In this document: piece by piece, positions 56,820-64,000 of the stretch
How positions within the stretch are numbered: position 1 is the first letter of the stretch
How the letters are laid out: the number at the start of each line of letters is the position of its first letter
Origin: Gammaproteobacteria bacterium
Lineage (GTDB): Bacteria > Pseudomonadota > Gammaproteobacteria > HTCC5015
Length of the DNA stretch: 64,000 nt
Assembly: GCA_016928055.1 (NCBI GenBank)
Contig: JAFGLM010000034.1
Location: 1 to 64,000, forward strand
Direction: 5' to 3'
Notes under the pieces: generated by a model
What the model was told of the DNA's origin: nothing
What the model saw: only the letters and a program-made list of their open reading frames with translations
Database searches by the model: none
Translations under genes and position numbers: made by a program

Positions 56820-57788
56820 ATGAATACTGAAGTTGGATACGGTAAACGTTTGCGTAGCGCACGCGAAGCGGCCGGTTTATCGGTCGATGCGGTTGCGGGT
56901 AAATTGCATTTGAAGACCGGTGTTGTATTGTTGCTGGAACAGGAAGAGCTGCAGCGTGAGATGGCGCCCGCTTTTATTCGCGGTTATATACGCGCCTACA
57001 GTCAGTTGGTTTCTGTCAATGCAGATGAACTGGTTTCGTTGTATAACCGCCATGCAGTAGCTGATCCAAAACTGACCCAGCTGGATAAAATCGAATCCTT
57101 TCAACAGGATTCAAGTGCGATGGCCCGTTGGGGCGCAATTACTATTTCAATCATCCTGCTGGTACTGGCTGCCATCTGGTTGCATGAGTATCTGCAGCCA
57201 CAGGAGACGGAATCGAAACTATCCAACACCGATAACAGCTTAAATACTACTGATTACGGGATGGCGGTTGATAACAATCAATTGGCTCTGGAGAGTCTTC
57301 AGGCGGAAAACGTCGGACAGATTATTGATTCACAAACAAATGAAGAACAAGAAATTGCCGAGATTGTAGAAATGGTTGCTGCAGGGTCGACCACAAGTGT
57401 GGATGCCGAGACGGGAAATACACATGTTGAGCAGGTGTTGGCAACGACGATTGAAGCGGTACCAACGGAAAGTGAATTGCAGAATTTCGAGAAGAACGAA
57501 ATCGTTTCGCAGGCACCAAAAGGCAGCGATCAATTACACCTGGCATTTGACGGACCGTCCTGGATTGAGGCGATTGATGCCAATGGATATCGTCTGGTCT
57601 ATGGATTATTTGATGAATCAGACAAGCAATTATCGGTGCGGGGCAGAGCACCGTTCAAAATTATTATCGGTGATACAAACAACGTTGAAATAAAGGTTAA
57701 TGATACCAAACACGAATTAAGAACCTATACCCGAGCCGATAACACGGCGCGCGTACTGTTCGGGGATAAAAATCTGAAAACGGAATAA
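56820..57788 (+). CDS. rodZ: Cytoskeleton protein RodZ
   Basis: RodZ links MreB to the membrane and sustains rod shape. The N-terminal HTH (about 8-80, GKRLRSAREAAGLSVDAVAGKLHL) binds MreB, and one membrane helix is at about 103-120 (WGAITISIILLVLAAIWLHEYL). A variable periplasmic linker of about 110 residues rich in E, T and Q leads to the C-terminal DUF4115 beta domain (LAFDGPSWIEAIDANGYRLVYG). Length 322. Confidence 0.93.
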   Translation: MNTEVGYGKRLRSAREAAGLSVDAVAGKLHLKTGVVLLLEQEELQREMAPAFIRGYIRAYSQLVSVNADELVSLYNRHAVADPKLTQLDKIESFQQDSSAMARWGAITISIILLVLAAIWLHEYLQPQETESKLSNTDNSLNTTDYGMAVDNNQLALESLQAENVGQIIDSQTNEEQEIAEIVEMVAAGSTTSVDAETGNTHVEQVLATTIEAVPTESELQNFEKNEIVSQAPKGSDQLHLAFDGPSWIEAIDANGYRLVYGLFDESDKQLSVRGRAPFKIIIGDTNNVEIKVNDTKHELRTYTRADNTARVLFGDKNLKTE

Positions 57789-57822
57789 TCTCCTGATAGT
57801 TAATAAAGTAATCAGAAAACCC

Positions 57823-59109
57823 ATGTCGAAAAATATTCAAACCGTGCGCGGAATGCATGACATATTGCCTGCAGAAACAGCAGCATGGCAGCGTCTGGAA
57901 CAGATTTTACGGGGATTGATGCATGCTTACGGTTACCAGGAAATCCGTTTACCGTTATTGGAAAAAACTGAATTATTTTCGCGTTCCATTGGCGAAGTTA
58001 CCGATATTGTCGAAAAGGAAATGTACACTTTTGAGGATCGCAATGGCGATTCCTTATCGTTGCGACCGGAAGGCACCGCGGGTTGCGTAAGGGCGGGTAT
58101 TCAGCACGGTATTCTGCATAATCAGATACAGCGACTCTGGTACATGGGTACCATGTATCGTCACGAACGGCCGCAAAAAGGTCGCTATCGTGAGTTTCGT
58201 CAATTAGGCGTAGAAGTATTTGGTTTACCCGGTCCCGATGTTGATGCGGAGATGATCTTGCTGGGTGTCAGGTTGTGGCGACAACTCGGACTGAGCGACT
58301 TGCGACTGGAATTGAATTCGATTGGATCGGCAGAAGAACGATTGCGGTACCGTGATGGGCTGGTGAAATACTTTACAGCGCATCGCAAGTTACTTGATCA
58401 GGATAGCCTGGAAAGACTGGAGCGCAATCCTTTACGCATACTCGATAGTAAAAATCCTGCCATGCAGCAGATCATCGCTGATGCGCCGCCATTTTCAGAT
58501 TGCCTGGGCAGTGAATCGCTATCCCATCTGGATGGTGTCAGAGCCATACTGGATCAGGCTGGGGTTGAATATACAATTAATCCCAAGCTGGTACGCGGCC
58601 TTGATTACTACAATCTTACGGTCTTTGAATGGAAGACCACCGCATTGGGTGCTCAGGATACTGTTTGCGCCGGTGGCCGCTTTGACGGTTTGGTCGAGCA
58701 ACTGGGTGGATCGGCGACGCCGGCGATTGGTTTTGCAATCGGTCTTGAGAGACTGCTTTCTGTTATGCAACTGCAGGACAAGCAGGAAACCTATGCGCCC
58801 GACGCCTGTCTGTTGATTACCGGGCAGGTCAGCGCCGCGATCGGTATGCAATTGACGGAAATGATTCGGGATGCGCTACCGCATCGCAGTATCGTGTATC
58901 ATTGCGGCTCCGCGAGTTTGAAGAGCCAGCTCAAGCGCGCCGACCGCAGCGGCGCAGGGTTTGCACTGATTGTGGGTGATGAAGAGCAGCAGGCGGCAAC
59001 GATTACCGTCAAATTCTTACGCGAGGATCGGGCGCAAAACACGATCTCTCGTGCTGAGTTGGCGAATTTTCTTGAAAATGAAATTAATAGAGCGAATGGT
59101 AGAAAATGA
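57823..59109 (+). CDS. hisS: Histidyl-tRNA synthetase
   Basis: HisS is a class II synthetase. Motif 1 lies near GYQEIRLPLLEKTELF, motif 2 is MGTMYRHERPQKGRYREFRQLGVE and the histidine-specific motifs LVRGLDYYNLTVFEW and AGGRFDGLVEQLGG are intact. Motif 3 is GFAIGLERLL. The C-terminal anticodon-binding domain follows (about 330-428). Length 428. ispG, usually found between rodZ and hisS, is missing here. Its stop overlaps the yfgM start. Confidence 0.97.
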   Translation: MSKNIQTVRGMHDILPAETAAWQRLEQILRGLMHAYGYQEIRLPLLEKTELFSRSIGEVTDIVEKEMYTFEDRNGDSLSLRPEGTAGCVRAGIQHGILHNQIQRLWYMGTMYRHERPQKGRYREFRQLGVEVFGLPGPDVDAEMILLGVRLWRQLGLSDLRLELNSIGSAEERLRYRDGLVKYFTAHRKLLDQDSLERLERNPLRILDSKNPAMQQIIADAPPFSDCLGSESLSHLDGVRAILDQAGVEYTINPKLVRGLDYYNLTVFEWKTTALGAQDTVCAGGRFDGLVEQLGGSATPAIGFAIGLERLLSVMQLQDKQETYAPDACLLITGQVSAAIGMQLTEMIRDALPHRSIVYHCGSASLKSQLKRADRSGAGFALIVGDEEQQAATITVKFLREDRAQNTISRAELANFLENEINRANGRK

Positions 59110-59795
59110 TGCAGGAGTATAGCAGCGAGCAGGAACAAATCGAGGCCATCAAAAAATGGTTTCGTGAAAATGGCCTGGCCATATTTATTGGTATAGCAGT
59201 TGGTTTTGGCGGTCTTTACGGTTGGCAAAGCTGGCAAAGTTATGTCAATAAGCGAGCCGAAGAGGCTTCGTCATTGTATAGCCAGATCCTGGTCAACCTG
59301 GATAACGCGCAGACAGCCAGTGTGCCCAAAGCAACCGATGAGTTGATTGAAAATTATTCAGCAACACCTTACGCCAGTCTGGCTGCATTGGCAGCCGCCA
59401 AGGTCGCCGCTGTCGATGGTAATTACGAGCAGGCCAAAGAACGTTTGCAGTGGGTAATTGATAATGCTCAGCAGGTTCAGTTAGTGCCGCTGGCGAAAGT
59501 TCGTTTGGCACGTTTGTTTATCCTGGAGAAAAATATCGACGCAGCCGCCGCTCTCATTGAGGGGGTGCCCTATCCGGCCAGTTATAGCGCCCGGGTAGCT
59601 GAATTACAGGGTGATTTATATTCGCTGCGCGGTGAAACCAGTCTGGCCCGCAGTTCATATAGTACCGCGCTCAGCGCCGCCTTACCGGCACAAAATCGTG
59701 AAATGATTCAAGTCAAACTGGATTCACTGCAACCTGACAACGCCGAAGCAGCACCGGCCGAAGAGACGGCGGAATCGACAGGAGTAACAGAGTAA
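59106..59795 (+). CDS. yfgM: Ancillary SecYEG translocon protein YfgM
   Basis: YfgM is an inner-membrane protein with a periplasmic TPR domain that works with PpiD near SecYEG. A short cytoplasmic segment (EQIEAIKKWFRENG) leads to one membrane helix (about 20-40, LAIFIGIAVGFGGLYGWQSW). TPR-like helices occupy 45-205, followed by an alanine- and glutamate-rich tail. Length 229. It overlaps hisS by four bases, and its stop is immediately next to bamB. Confidence 0.9.
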   Translation: MMQEYSSEQEQIEAIKKWFRENGLAIFIGIAVGFGGLYGWQSWQSYVNKRAEEASSLYSQILVNLDNAQTASVPKATDELIENYSATPYASLAALAAAKVAAVDGNYEQAKERLQWVIDNAQQVQLVPLAKVRLARLFILEKNIDAAAALIEGVPYPASYSARVAELQGDLYSLRGETSLARSSYSTALSAALPAQNREMIQVKLDSLQPDNAEAAPAEETAESTGVTE

Positions 59796-60944
59796 ATGCA
59801 GAGCCGGAGTGTTTACCTGGCGGCAGCGTTGCTGTGGTTAAGCGGATGTGCAAACGATACAACCGAGGAACCCGCTGAGCTTACGCCCTTCCAGCCCGAG
59901 GCAAAAATCAAGGTTATCTGGCAAAAAAATACCGGTTCCGGTTCCGGTCAGGACGGTGTCGTATTGCGTCCTTGGTTTAGTGGCACCGCGATTTATATTG
60001 CCGGCGATGACGGCAAGTTGATGGCTCTGGATAAGGAAAGCGGTAAAACACTCTGGAAAATTGATACCGATATGAAAATCAGTGCCGGGGTGGGGGGTGG
60101 TTCCAGTATGGTTTTTGTCGGCTCCGGAGACGGTCAGCTGGCGGCCTATTGGCAGCGCAACGGCGAGAAGGTTTGGCAAACCAACCTTAGTAGTGAGATT
60201 CTGGCACCTCCGATTGCAGAAATGGGTATCGTGGTTGCGCGGACAACAGATGGCAATCTGCAGGGTTTTTCCACCGCCACCGGTGATCGCGTTTGGGCTT
60301 ATCGTTTTACCGTACCCAGCTTGAGCCTGAGAGGCACGGCAACCCCGGTTATTTATGCCGGCGGCGTGCTTTGTGGTGGTGACGATGGCCGTTTAACCGT
60401 AGTAAAACTGGATACGGGCCAGGTATTGTGGGATTTACCGGTAGCAGTAACCACCGGTGCTTCCGAGCTGGCGCGTATCATTGATATTGATATTCCCGTT
60501 GTGATCGACAGACGAACCGTGTTTGTCGGCGCCTATCAGGGCCGGGTTGCGGCGATTGAAGGCAGTAACAGTAAAGTCATCTGGGCCAGAGAAAAATCCG
60601 TTTATTTACCGTTGGCGGTCGACGACTACAACGTTTACGTCGTTGATAACCGTAGTTTTGTCTGGGCGCTGAATCGTTTTTCAGGTGCAACAGTATGGGA
60701 ACAGGAGGCGTTGCGTGCACGCCCCGCATCCGGCGTCGCGGTTTACAAGGACGCGGTGGTACTGGGTGATTTTGAAGGAGAGCTGCACGTACTGGATGCC
60801 TCGGACGGCCGCATGATCGCGCGTAAAGATTTGGGATCGCGTATCAACGTACAGCCTTATGCCGATGGTGATCGGATTTACGTAATCAACGAGAGCGGCA
60901 AACTATACGCGCTGAAAATTGAACGGTTTAGTGAAAACGGTTAA
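59796..60944 (+). CDS. bamB: Outer-membrane assembly lipoprotein BamB
   Basis: BamB is a lipoprotein of the BAM complex with an eight-bladed propeller. The lipobox is WLSGC (cysteine about residue 18). PQQ-like blade motifs recur: GKLMALDKESGKTLWKID, GQLAAYWQRNGEKVWQT, GNLQGFSTATGDRVWAYR, GRLTVVKLDTGQVLWDLP and GRVAAIEGSNSKVIWARE. Length 382. The ATG directly follows the yfgM stop. Confidence 0.96.
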   Translation: MQSRSVYLAAALLWLSGCANDTTEEPAELTPFQPEAKIKVIWQKNTGSGSGQDGVVLRPWFSGTAIYIAGDDGKLMALDKESGKTLWKIDTDMKISAGVGGGSSMVFVGSGDGQLAAYWQRNGEKVWQTNLSSEILAPPIAEMGIVVARTTDGNLQGFSTATGDRVWAYRFTVPSLSLRGTATPVIYAGGVLCGGDDGRLTVVKLDTGQVLWDLPVAVTTGASELARIIDIDIPVVIDRRTVFVGAYQGRVAAIEGSNSKVIWAREKSVYLPLAVDDYNVYVVDNRSFVWALNRFSGATVWEQEALRARPASGVAVYKDAVVLGDFEGELHVLDASDGRMIARKDLGSRINVQPYADGDRIYVINESGKLYALKIERFSENG

Positions 60945-60960
60945 ATAGTTTTCTGTCCGC

Positions 60961-62361
60961 ATGTCGATAAAACCCGTTATCGCTCTGGTTGGTCGTCCTA
61001 ACGTAGGCAAATCAACGTTATTCAACTGTTTGACCCGCAGCCGTGACGCATTGGTTGCCGACGTTCCGGGGCTCACCCGGGACAGGAAATACGGCGATGG
61101 TCGCGTCGGCGATCGCGCCTATATTGTCATTGATACCGGCGGCTTAAGCGGTGAGCGCGATGAACTGGACGGTTTGATGGCGCAACAGGCACAACAGGCA
61201 ATCGAAGAAGCGGATGTTGTGTTGTGGTTGCTGGATTCACGCGCCGGTTTAACGGCCGCCGATCATACGATTGCCGATTTTATGCGCCGCTGTGGCAAGC
61301 AGGTTTACCTGCTGGCCAATAAAATCGATGGCTTGCCGGAACATGAAGCGATCGGTGACTTTTTTGAACTGGGCCTTGGAAAACCTTTACCGATCTCTGC
61401 CAGTCATGGTCGCGGTATTACCCAGATGATGGAAGCGGTGTTGCAGGAGCTGCCGCAAGTTGAAGAAGTTGAAGAACCGGGTGACGAGGGAATTAAAGTT
61501 GCATTGATCGGGCGACCCAATGTTGGCAAATCAACTTTACTCAATCGAATGCTCGGCGAACAACGCGTGGTGGCGTTTGATCAACCCGGTACCACTCGCG
61601 ACAGCATCTATGTTGCTTTTGAGCGCGATGGTCAACATTACACATTGATTGATACGGCCGGCATCAGGCGTCGCGGCAAGACCAGAGAAACCGTTGAGAA
61701 GTTCAGTGTTGTAAAAGCACTACAAGCGATTACCGATGCCCATGTTGTGATATTACTGATCGACGGTCAGGAAGGCGTCACCGATCAGGATCTGACCTTA
61801 TTGGGTGAAATCCTGCAACAGGGCAGGGCACTGATTGTTGCAGTTAATAAATGGGATGGCTTACCGAACGAGCAAAAAGAAAAAATTAACAATGAAGTTG
61901 ATCGTCAGTTGAATTTTATCGACTTCGCAGAATTGCATTACATTTCGGCATTGCATGGCAGCGGTGTGGGCAACCTGTTTAAATCAATAGATGAATGTTA
62001 CGCATCAGCCACGCGCAGCATGCCAACGCCATTTTTAAATAAATTACTCGAAGAAGCCATCATCCAGCATCAACCGCCGTTAGTGAACGGTCGTCGCGTT
62101 AAACTTCGCTACGCACACCAGGGCGGCAAGAATCCGCCGATCATTGTTATTCACGGTAATCAGATAGATCGTCTGGGTGACGACTACAAACGTTATCTGG
62201 CACATCATTTTCAGAAACGGCTAAAACTAAAAGGTACGCCGGTCAAAATCGAACTGAAATCAGGCGACAATCCCTATAAGGGCAAACGCAACAAACTGAC
62301 ACCCAGTCAGGAAAAAAAACGCGCACGTATGTTGCGGTTTGTTAAAAAAGCAAAAAGGTAG
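60961..62361 (+). CDS. der: Ribosome assembly GTPase Der (EngA)
   Basis: Der has two tandem G domains and acts in 50S subunit maturation. Domain 1 has [12 protein letters not shown] (11-22) and DTGG; domain 2 has [12 protein letters not shown] (about 184-195), [10 protein letters not shown] and NKWDG. A C-terminal KH-like domain (about 355-440) follows with [20 protein letters not shown]. Length 466. It is the last gene of the block. Confidence 0.97.
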   Translation: MSIKPVIALVGRPNVGKSTLFNCLTRSRDALVADVPGLTRDRKYGDGRVGDRAYIVIDTGGLSGERDELDGLMAQQAQQAIEEADVVLWLLDSRAGLTAADHTIADFMRRCGKQVYLLANKIDGLPEHEAIGDFFELGLGKPLPISASHGRGITQMMEAVLQELPQVEEVEEPGDEGIKVALIGRPNVGKSTLLNRMLGEQRVVAFDQPGTTRDSIYVAFERDGQHYTLIDTAGIRRRGKTRETVEKFSVVKALQAITDAHVVILLIDGQEGVTDQDLTLLGEILQQGRALIVAVNKWDGLPNEQKEKINNEVDRQLNFIDFAELHYISALHGSGVGNLFKSIDECYASATRSMPTPFLNKLLEEAIIQHQPPLVNGRRVKLRYAHQGGKNPPIIVIHGNQIDRLGDDYKRYLAHHFQKRLKLKGTPVKIELKSGDNPYKGKRNKLTPSQEKKRARMLRFVKKAKR

Positions 62362-62382
62362 CCACAGAAAAAATAAAAGACT

Positions 62383-62640
62383 ACCACGGAGATCACGGAG
62401 GAAAAAAGGAGGACACGGAGAAAAGAACTTTATAGGTTAAAAGATAAGATCAGAAGACAGTGAACTTGACCCGATAAAACAGACACATTCATCCAAATAA
62501 AAATCAATACGCTTGAGCACGAGAGCATAGAAGTAGTAAGTGACGAAATTCGCGGCCATTCGCGGTTACAACATTTGTTTTTTAATTTACAAATATGTTT
62601 TTCCCCGTGTCCTTTGCTTTTTCTTAGTGTCCTTTGTGGT
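62383..62640. repeat. Inverted-repeat intergenic element, copy 2
   Basis: The left arm 62383-62424 (starting ACCACGGAGATCACGGAGG, later GGACACGGAGAAAAG) is matched by a diverged reverse complement at 62601-62640 (read inward as ACCACAAAGGACACTAAG). The outer flanks AAAATAAAAG also pair. About 175 bases lie between, without a gene, but including the motif TTCGCGGCCATTCGCGGTTA near 62548-62567. The element fills the gap between der and the convergent cysZ. Its arms match those of copy 1 at 34768-34972. Confidence 0.7.
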
Positions 62641-62647
62641 AATCTTT

Positions 62648-63412
62648 TTATTTTTTAATTTGCAGCGCCGATTCAGAAAACTCTTTCACCCACAGTTGTG
62701 TTATACCGGCAACCGCCACCGGCATGGCTAAAAAATTCAGTATCGGAATCATGGTCATGATCATGATCACGCTGCCAAAGCCCAGCATAAGTCTGCGTTT
62801 TTGTTTGGCGACGGCGCGTTGTTCATTGAATGTGAAACCATGATTGCCCATCGGGTAGTCCAGATATTCGAGTGCCAGCATCCATGCACCGAATATAAAC
62901 CACATGATCGGTGTGAGCAGAGAGAGTGGTGGAAGGAAGATAAATACGATGCTAAGTATCACTAATGGAATAGCCCACGCAAGCAAATAGCCGAATTTTC
63001 TGAATTCTGAAATTACCGCACCGGATATGCCGCGCAGTGTTTCGATCAAGCGGCCGCTGGAAGGCGGCATGTTACCGGTTAGCTTTTCTTCCAGTTTTTC
63101 CGATAACAAACTATTGAAGGGCGAACCAATCAGATTGGCGACCACGGTAAAGGTATAAAACGCCACAATCAGCATTAATGCAGCAAACAACATCCACAGC
63201 AGCCAGCTTAACCAGTCCAACCAGTCCGGTAGCCACTCCACCAGCATGGCGATTCCGGCGCCGGCCTGACCAAAGGCCAGGTAAATACCCACAGTAAACA
63301 GCACAATATTAATCAGCAGGGGAATCAATACATAACGGCGTATGCCACGGGTTCGGGCCAGAGAAAGACCCGCCAGCGCGAACCGGGCACCTTTTACGAA
63401 ATCGTTGATCAT
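62648..63412 (-). CDS. cysZ: Sulfate transporter CysZ
   Basis: CysZ is an inner-membrane protein of the EI24 family that imports sulfate for cysteine synthesis. It begins MINDFVKGARFALAGLSLARTRGIRRYVLIPLLINI, the family N-terminus, and has about four hydrophobic helices. The conserved SPFNSLLSEKLEEKLTG and GNHGFTFNEQRAVAKQKRRLMLGFG segments are present. Length 254. Divergent from ispG; its 3' end abuts the repeat element. Confidence 0.9.
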   Translation of the reverse strand: MINDFVKGARFALAGLSLARTRGIRRYVLIPLLINIVLFTVGIYLAFGQAGAGIAMLVEWLPDWLDWLSWLLWMLFAALMLIVAFYTFTVVANLIGSPFNSLLSEKLEEKLTGNMPPSSGRLIETLRGISGAVISEFRKFGYLLAWAIPLVILSIVFIFLPPLSLLTPIMWFIFGAWMLALEYLDYPMGNHGFTFNEQRAVAKQKRRLMLGFGSVIMIMTMIPILNFLAMPVAVAGITQLWVKEFSESALQIKK

Positions 63413-63566
63413 GGGCTCTGCCTGGGTGTTTGTTTGTGAAGGACATTATAGCGGTTCGTGTTTGGCTTGCCACACATGTGAGCCGGGCTGAATTCCGTTA
63501 AAATAGCCGCCACTTTGGTGCTTCGTATGGGCGCTTTGTTTTGTATCTTAGCTACGCAGGTAAAAA

Positions 63567-64000
63567 ATGATTAACCGTAGTTCTCGTGTCGCAGTGCAGG
63601 TTGGTAATGTCACTATTGGGGGCGGCGCTCCGGTGGCTGTGCAATCGATGACCAATACCGATACTGCCGATGCGGTTCGAACGGCAGTACAGATCAGGGA
63701 ACTGGCGGACGCCGGTTCTGAGCTTGTTCGCATAACGGTTAATTCACCCGAAGCGGCCGCAGAAGTCCCGCGTATTCGAGAGCAGTTACAGAAAATGAAT
63801 TGTGCTGTGCCCTTGATCGGTGATTTTCATTTCAACGGCCACAAATTACTGAATCAGTTTCCGGCTTGTGCCGAAGCGCTGGACAAATACCGGATTAATC
63901 CGGGCAATGTCGGACGCGGTGATAAAAAAGATCCGCAGTTTGCCGCCTTGATTGAAGTGGCCTGCAAATACGACAAGCCGGTTCGTATCGGCGTCAATTG
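63567..64000 (+). CDS. ispG: 4-hydroxy-3-methylbut-2-enyl diphosphate synthase, 5' part only
   Basis: IspG (GcpE) is a [4Fe-4S] enzyme of the MEP isoprenoid pathway. The first 144 codons are in the window, with [50 protein letters not shown] and [13 protein letters not shown], all typical. The cluster cysteines lie beyond the window edge. In many gammaproteobacteria this gene sits between rodZ and hisS; here it has moved about 6 kb to the far side of der and cysZ. Confidence 0.95.
   Translation, partial: MINRSSRVAVQVGNVTIGGGAPVAVQSMTNTDTADAVRTAVQIRELADAGSELVRITVNSPEAAAEVPRIREQLQKMNCAVPLIGDFHFNGHKLLNQFPACAEALDKYRINPGNVGRGDKKDPQFAALIEVACKYDKPVRIGVN

Overview
This window looks like ordinary chromosome from a free-living, aerobic gammaproteobacterium. 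The evidence is gene order rather than one marker: yebC-ruvC-ruvA-ruvB-ybgC-tolQRAB-pal-cpoB-queE-queC-tRNA-Lys, queA-tgt-yajC-secD-secF, trmJ-iscR-isc-hsc-fdx-iscX-ndk-rlmN-pilW-rodZ-hisS-yfgM-bamB-der, and ilvI-ilvH-ilvC-pssA are all arrangements typical of that class. The genus cannot be fixed from the sequence. There is no rRNA operon, prophage, CRISPR array or intact insertion sequence.

Layout. 1-2 kb: hemG and an orphan trpB behind a palindromic upstream element. 2-6.4 kb (minus strand): a LytS/LytTR-type two-component system translationally coupled to a LiaF-like membrane protein, with a DUF4389 membrane protein, a secretin-N-domain-like periplasmic protein and a PLD-like unknown. 6.4-13.2 kb: purB, then divergent fumC, acnA and the radical-SAM gene amrS. 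13.2-15.8 kb: a CDP-alcohol phosphatidyltransferase overlapping a YbhP-like phosphatase, then nadA. 15.9-25.5 kb: recombination (ruvCAB), cell-envelope (Tol-Pal) and queuosine (queE, queC) genes ending in tRNA-Lys. 25.5-26.9 kb: the one clearly rearranged patch, with an inverted scrap of tRNA-Lys, an intact Phd-type antitoxin, a truncated ParE toxin and the 3' fragment of a DUF4105-family gene joined at a deletion or insertion scar. 26.9-29 kb: an XRE regulator and the bepA protease/chaperone. 29-33.6 kb: branched-chain amino-acid genes with an unusual ketol-acid reductoisomerase, then pssA. 33.6-38.8 kb: uracil-DNA glycosylase, rimI, prfC and a divergent FeoB-like transporter. 38.8-44.6 kb: tRNA-Leu with two CCA-ended 56-bp tandem repeats, then queA, tgt and the SecDF-YajC translocase genes. 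44.7-47.2 kb: a HAD phosphatase, suhB and trmJ. 47.3-54.2 kb: the complete ISC iron-sulfur assembly operon, with an extra cysteine desulfurase and tandem IscR-type sites. 54.3-62.4 kb: ndk through der. 62.6-64 kb: cysZ and the 5' end of ispG.

Iron-sulfur chemistry recurs: besides the ISC operon, many clients are encoded here (acnA, nadA, queE, rlmN, amrS, a family-4-type uracil-DNA glycosylase, ispG). Envelope biogenesis is the second theme (Tol-Pal, BamB, BepA, SecDF, RodZ, PilW).

Most of the window is conserved housekeeping sequence. The items that stand out are a ruvC with no conventional start codon upstream of its first catalytic aspartate, the CCA-ended repeats behind tRNA-Leu, two copies of a long inverted-repeat intergenic element, the toxin/DUF4105 scar, the atypical IlvC, the altered FeoB G3 motif with a candidate Fur site, and the duplicated desulfurase gene in the isc operon. 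I did not find a complete, plainly new multi-gene system.
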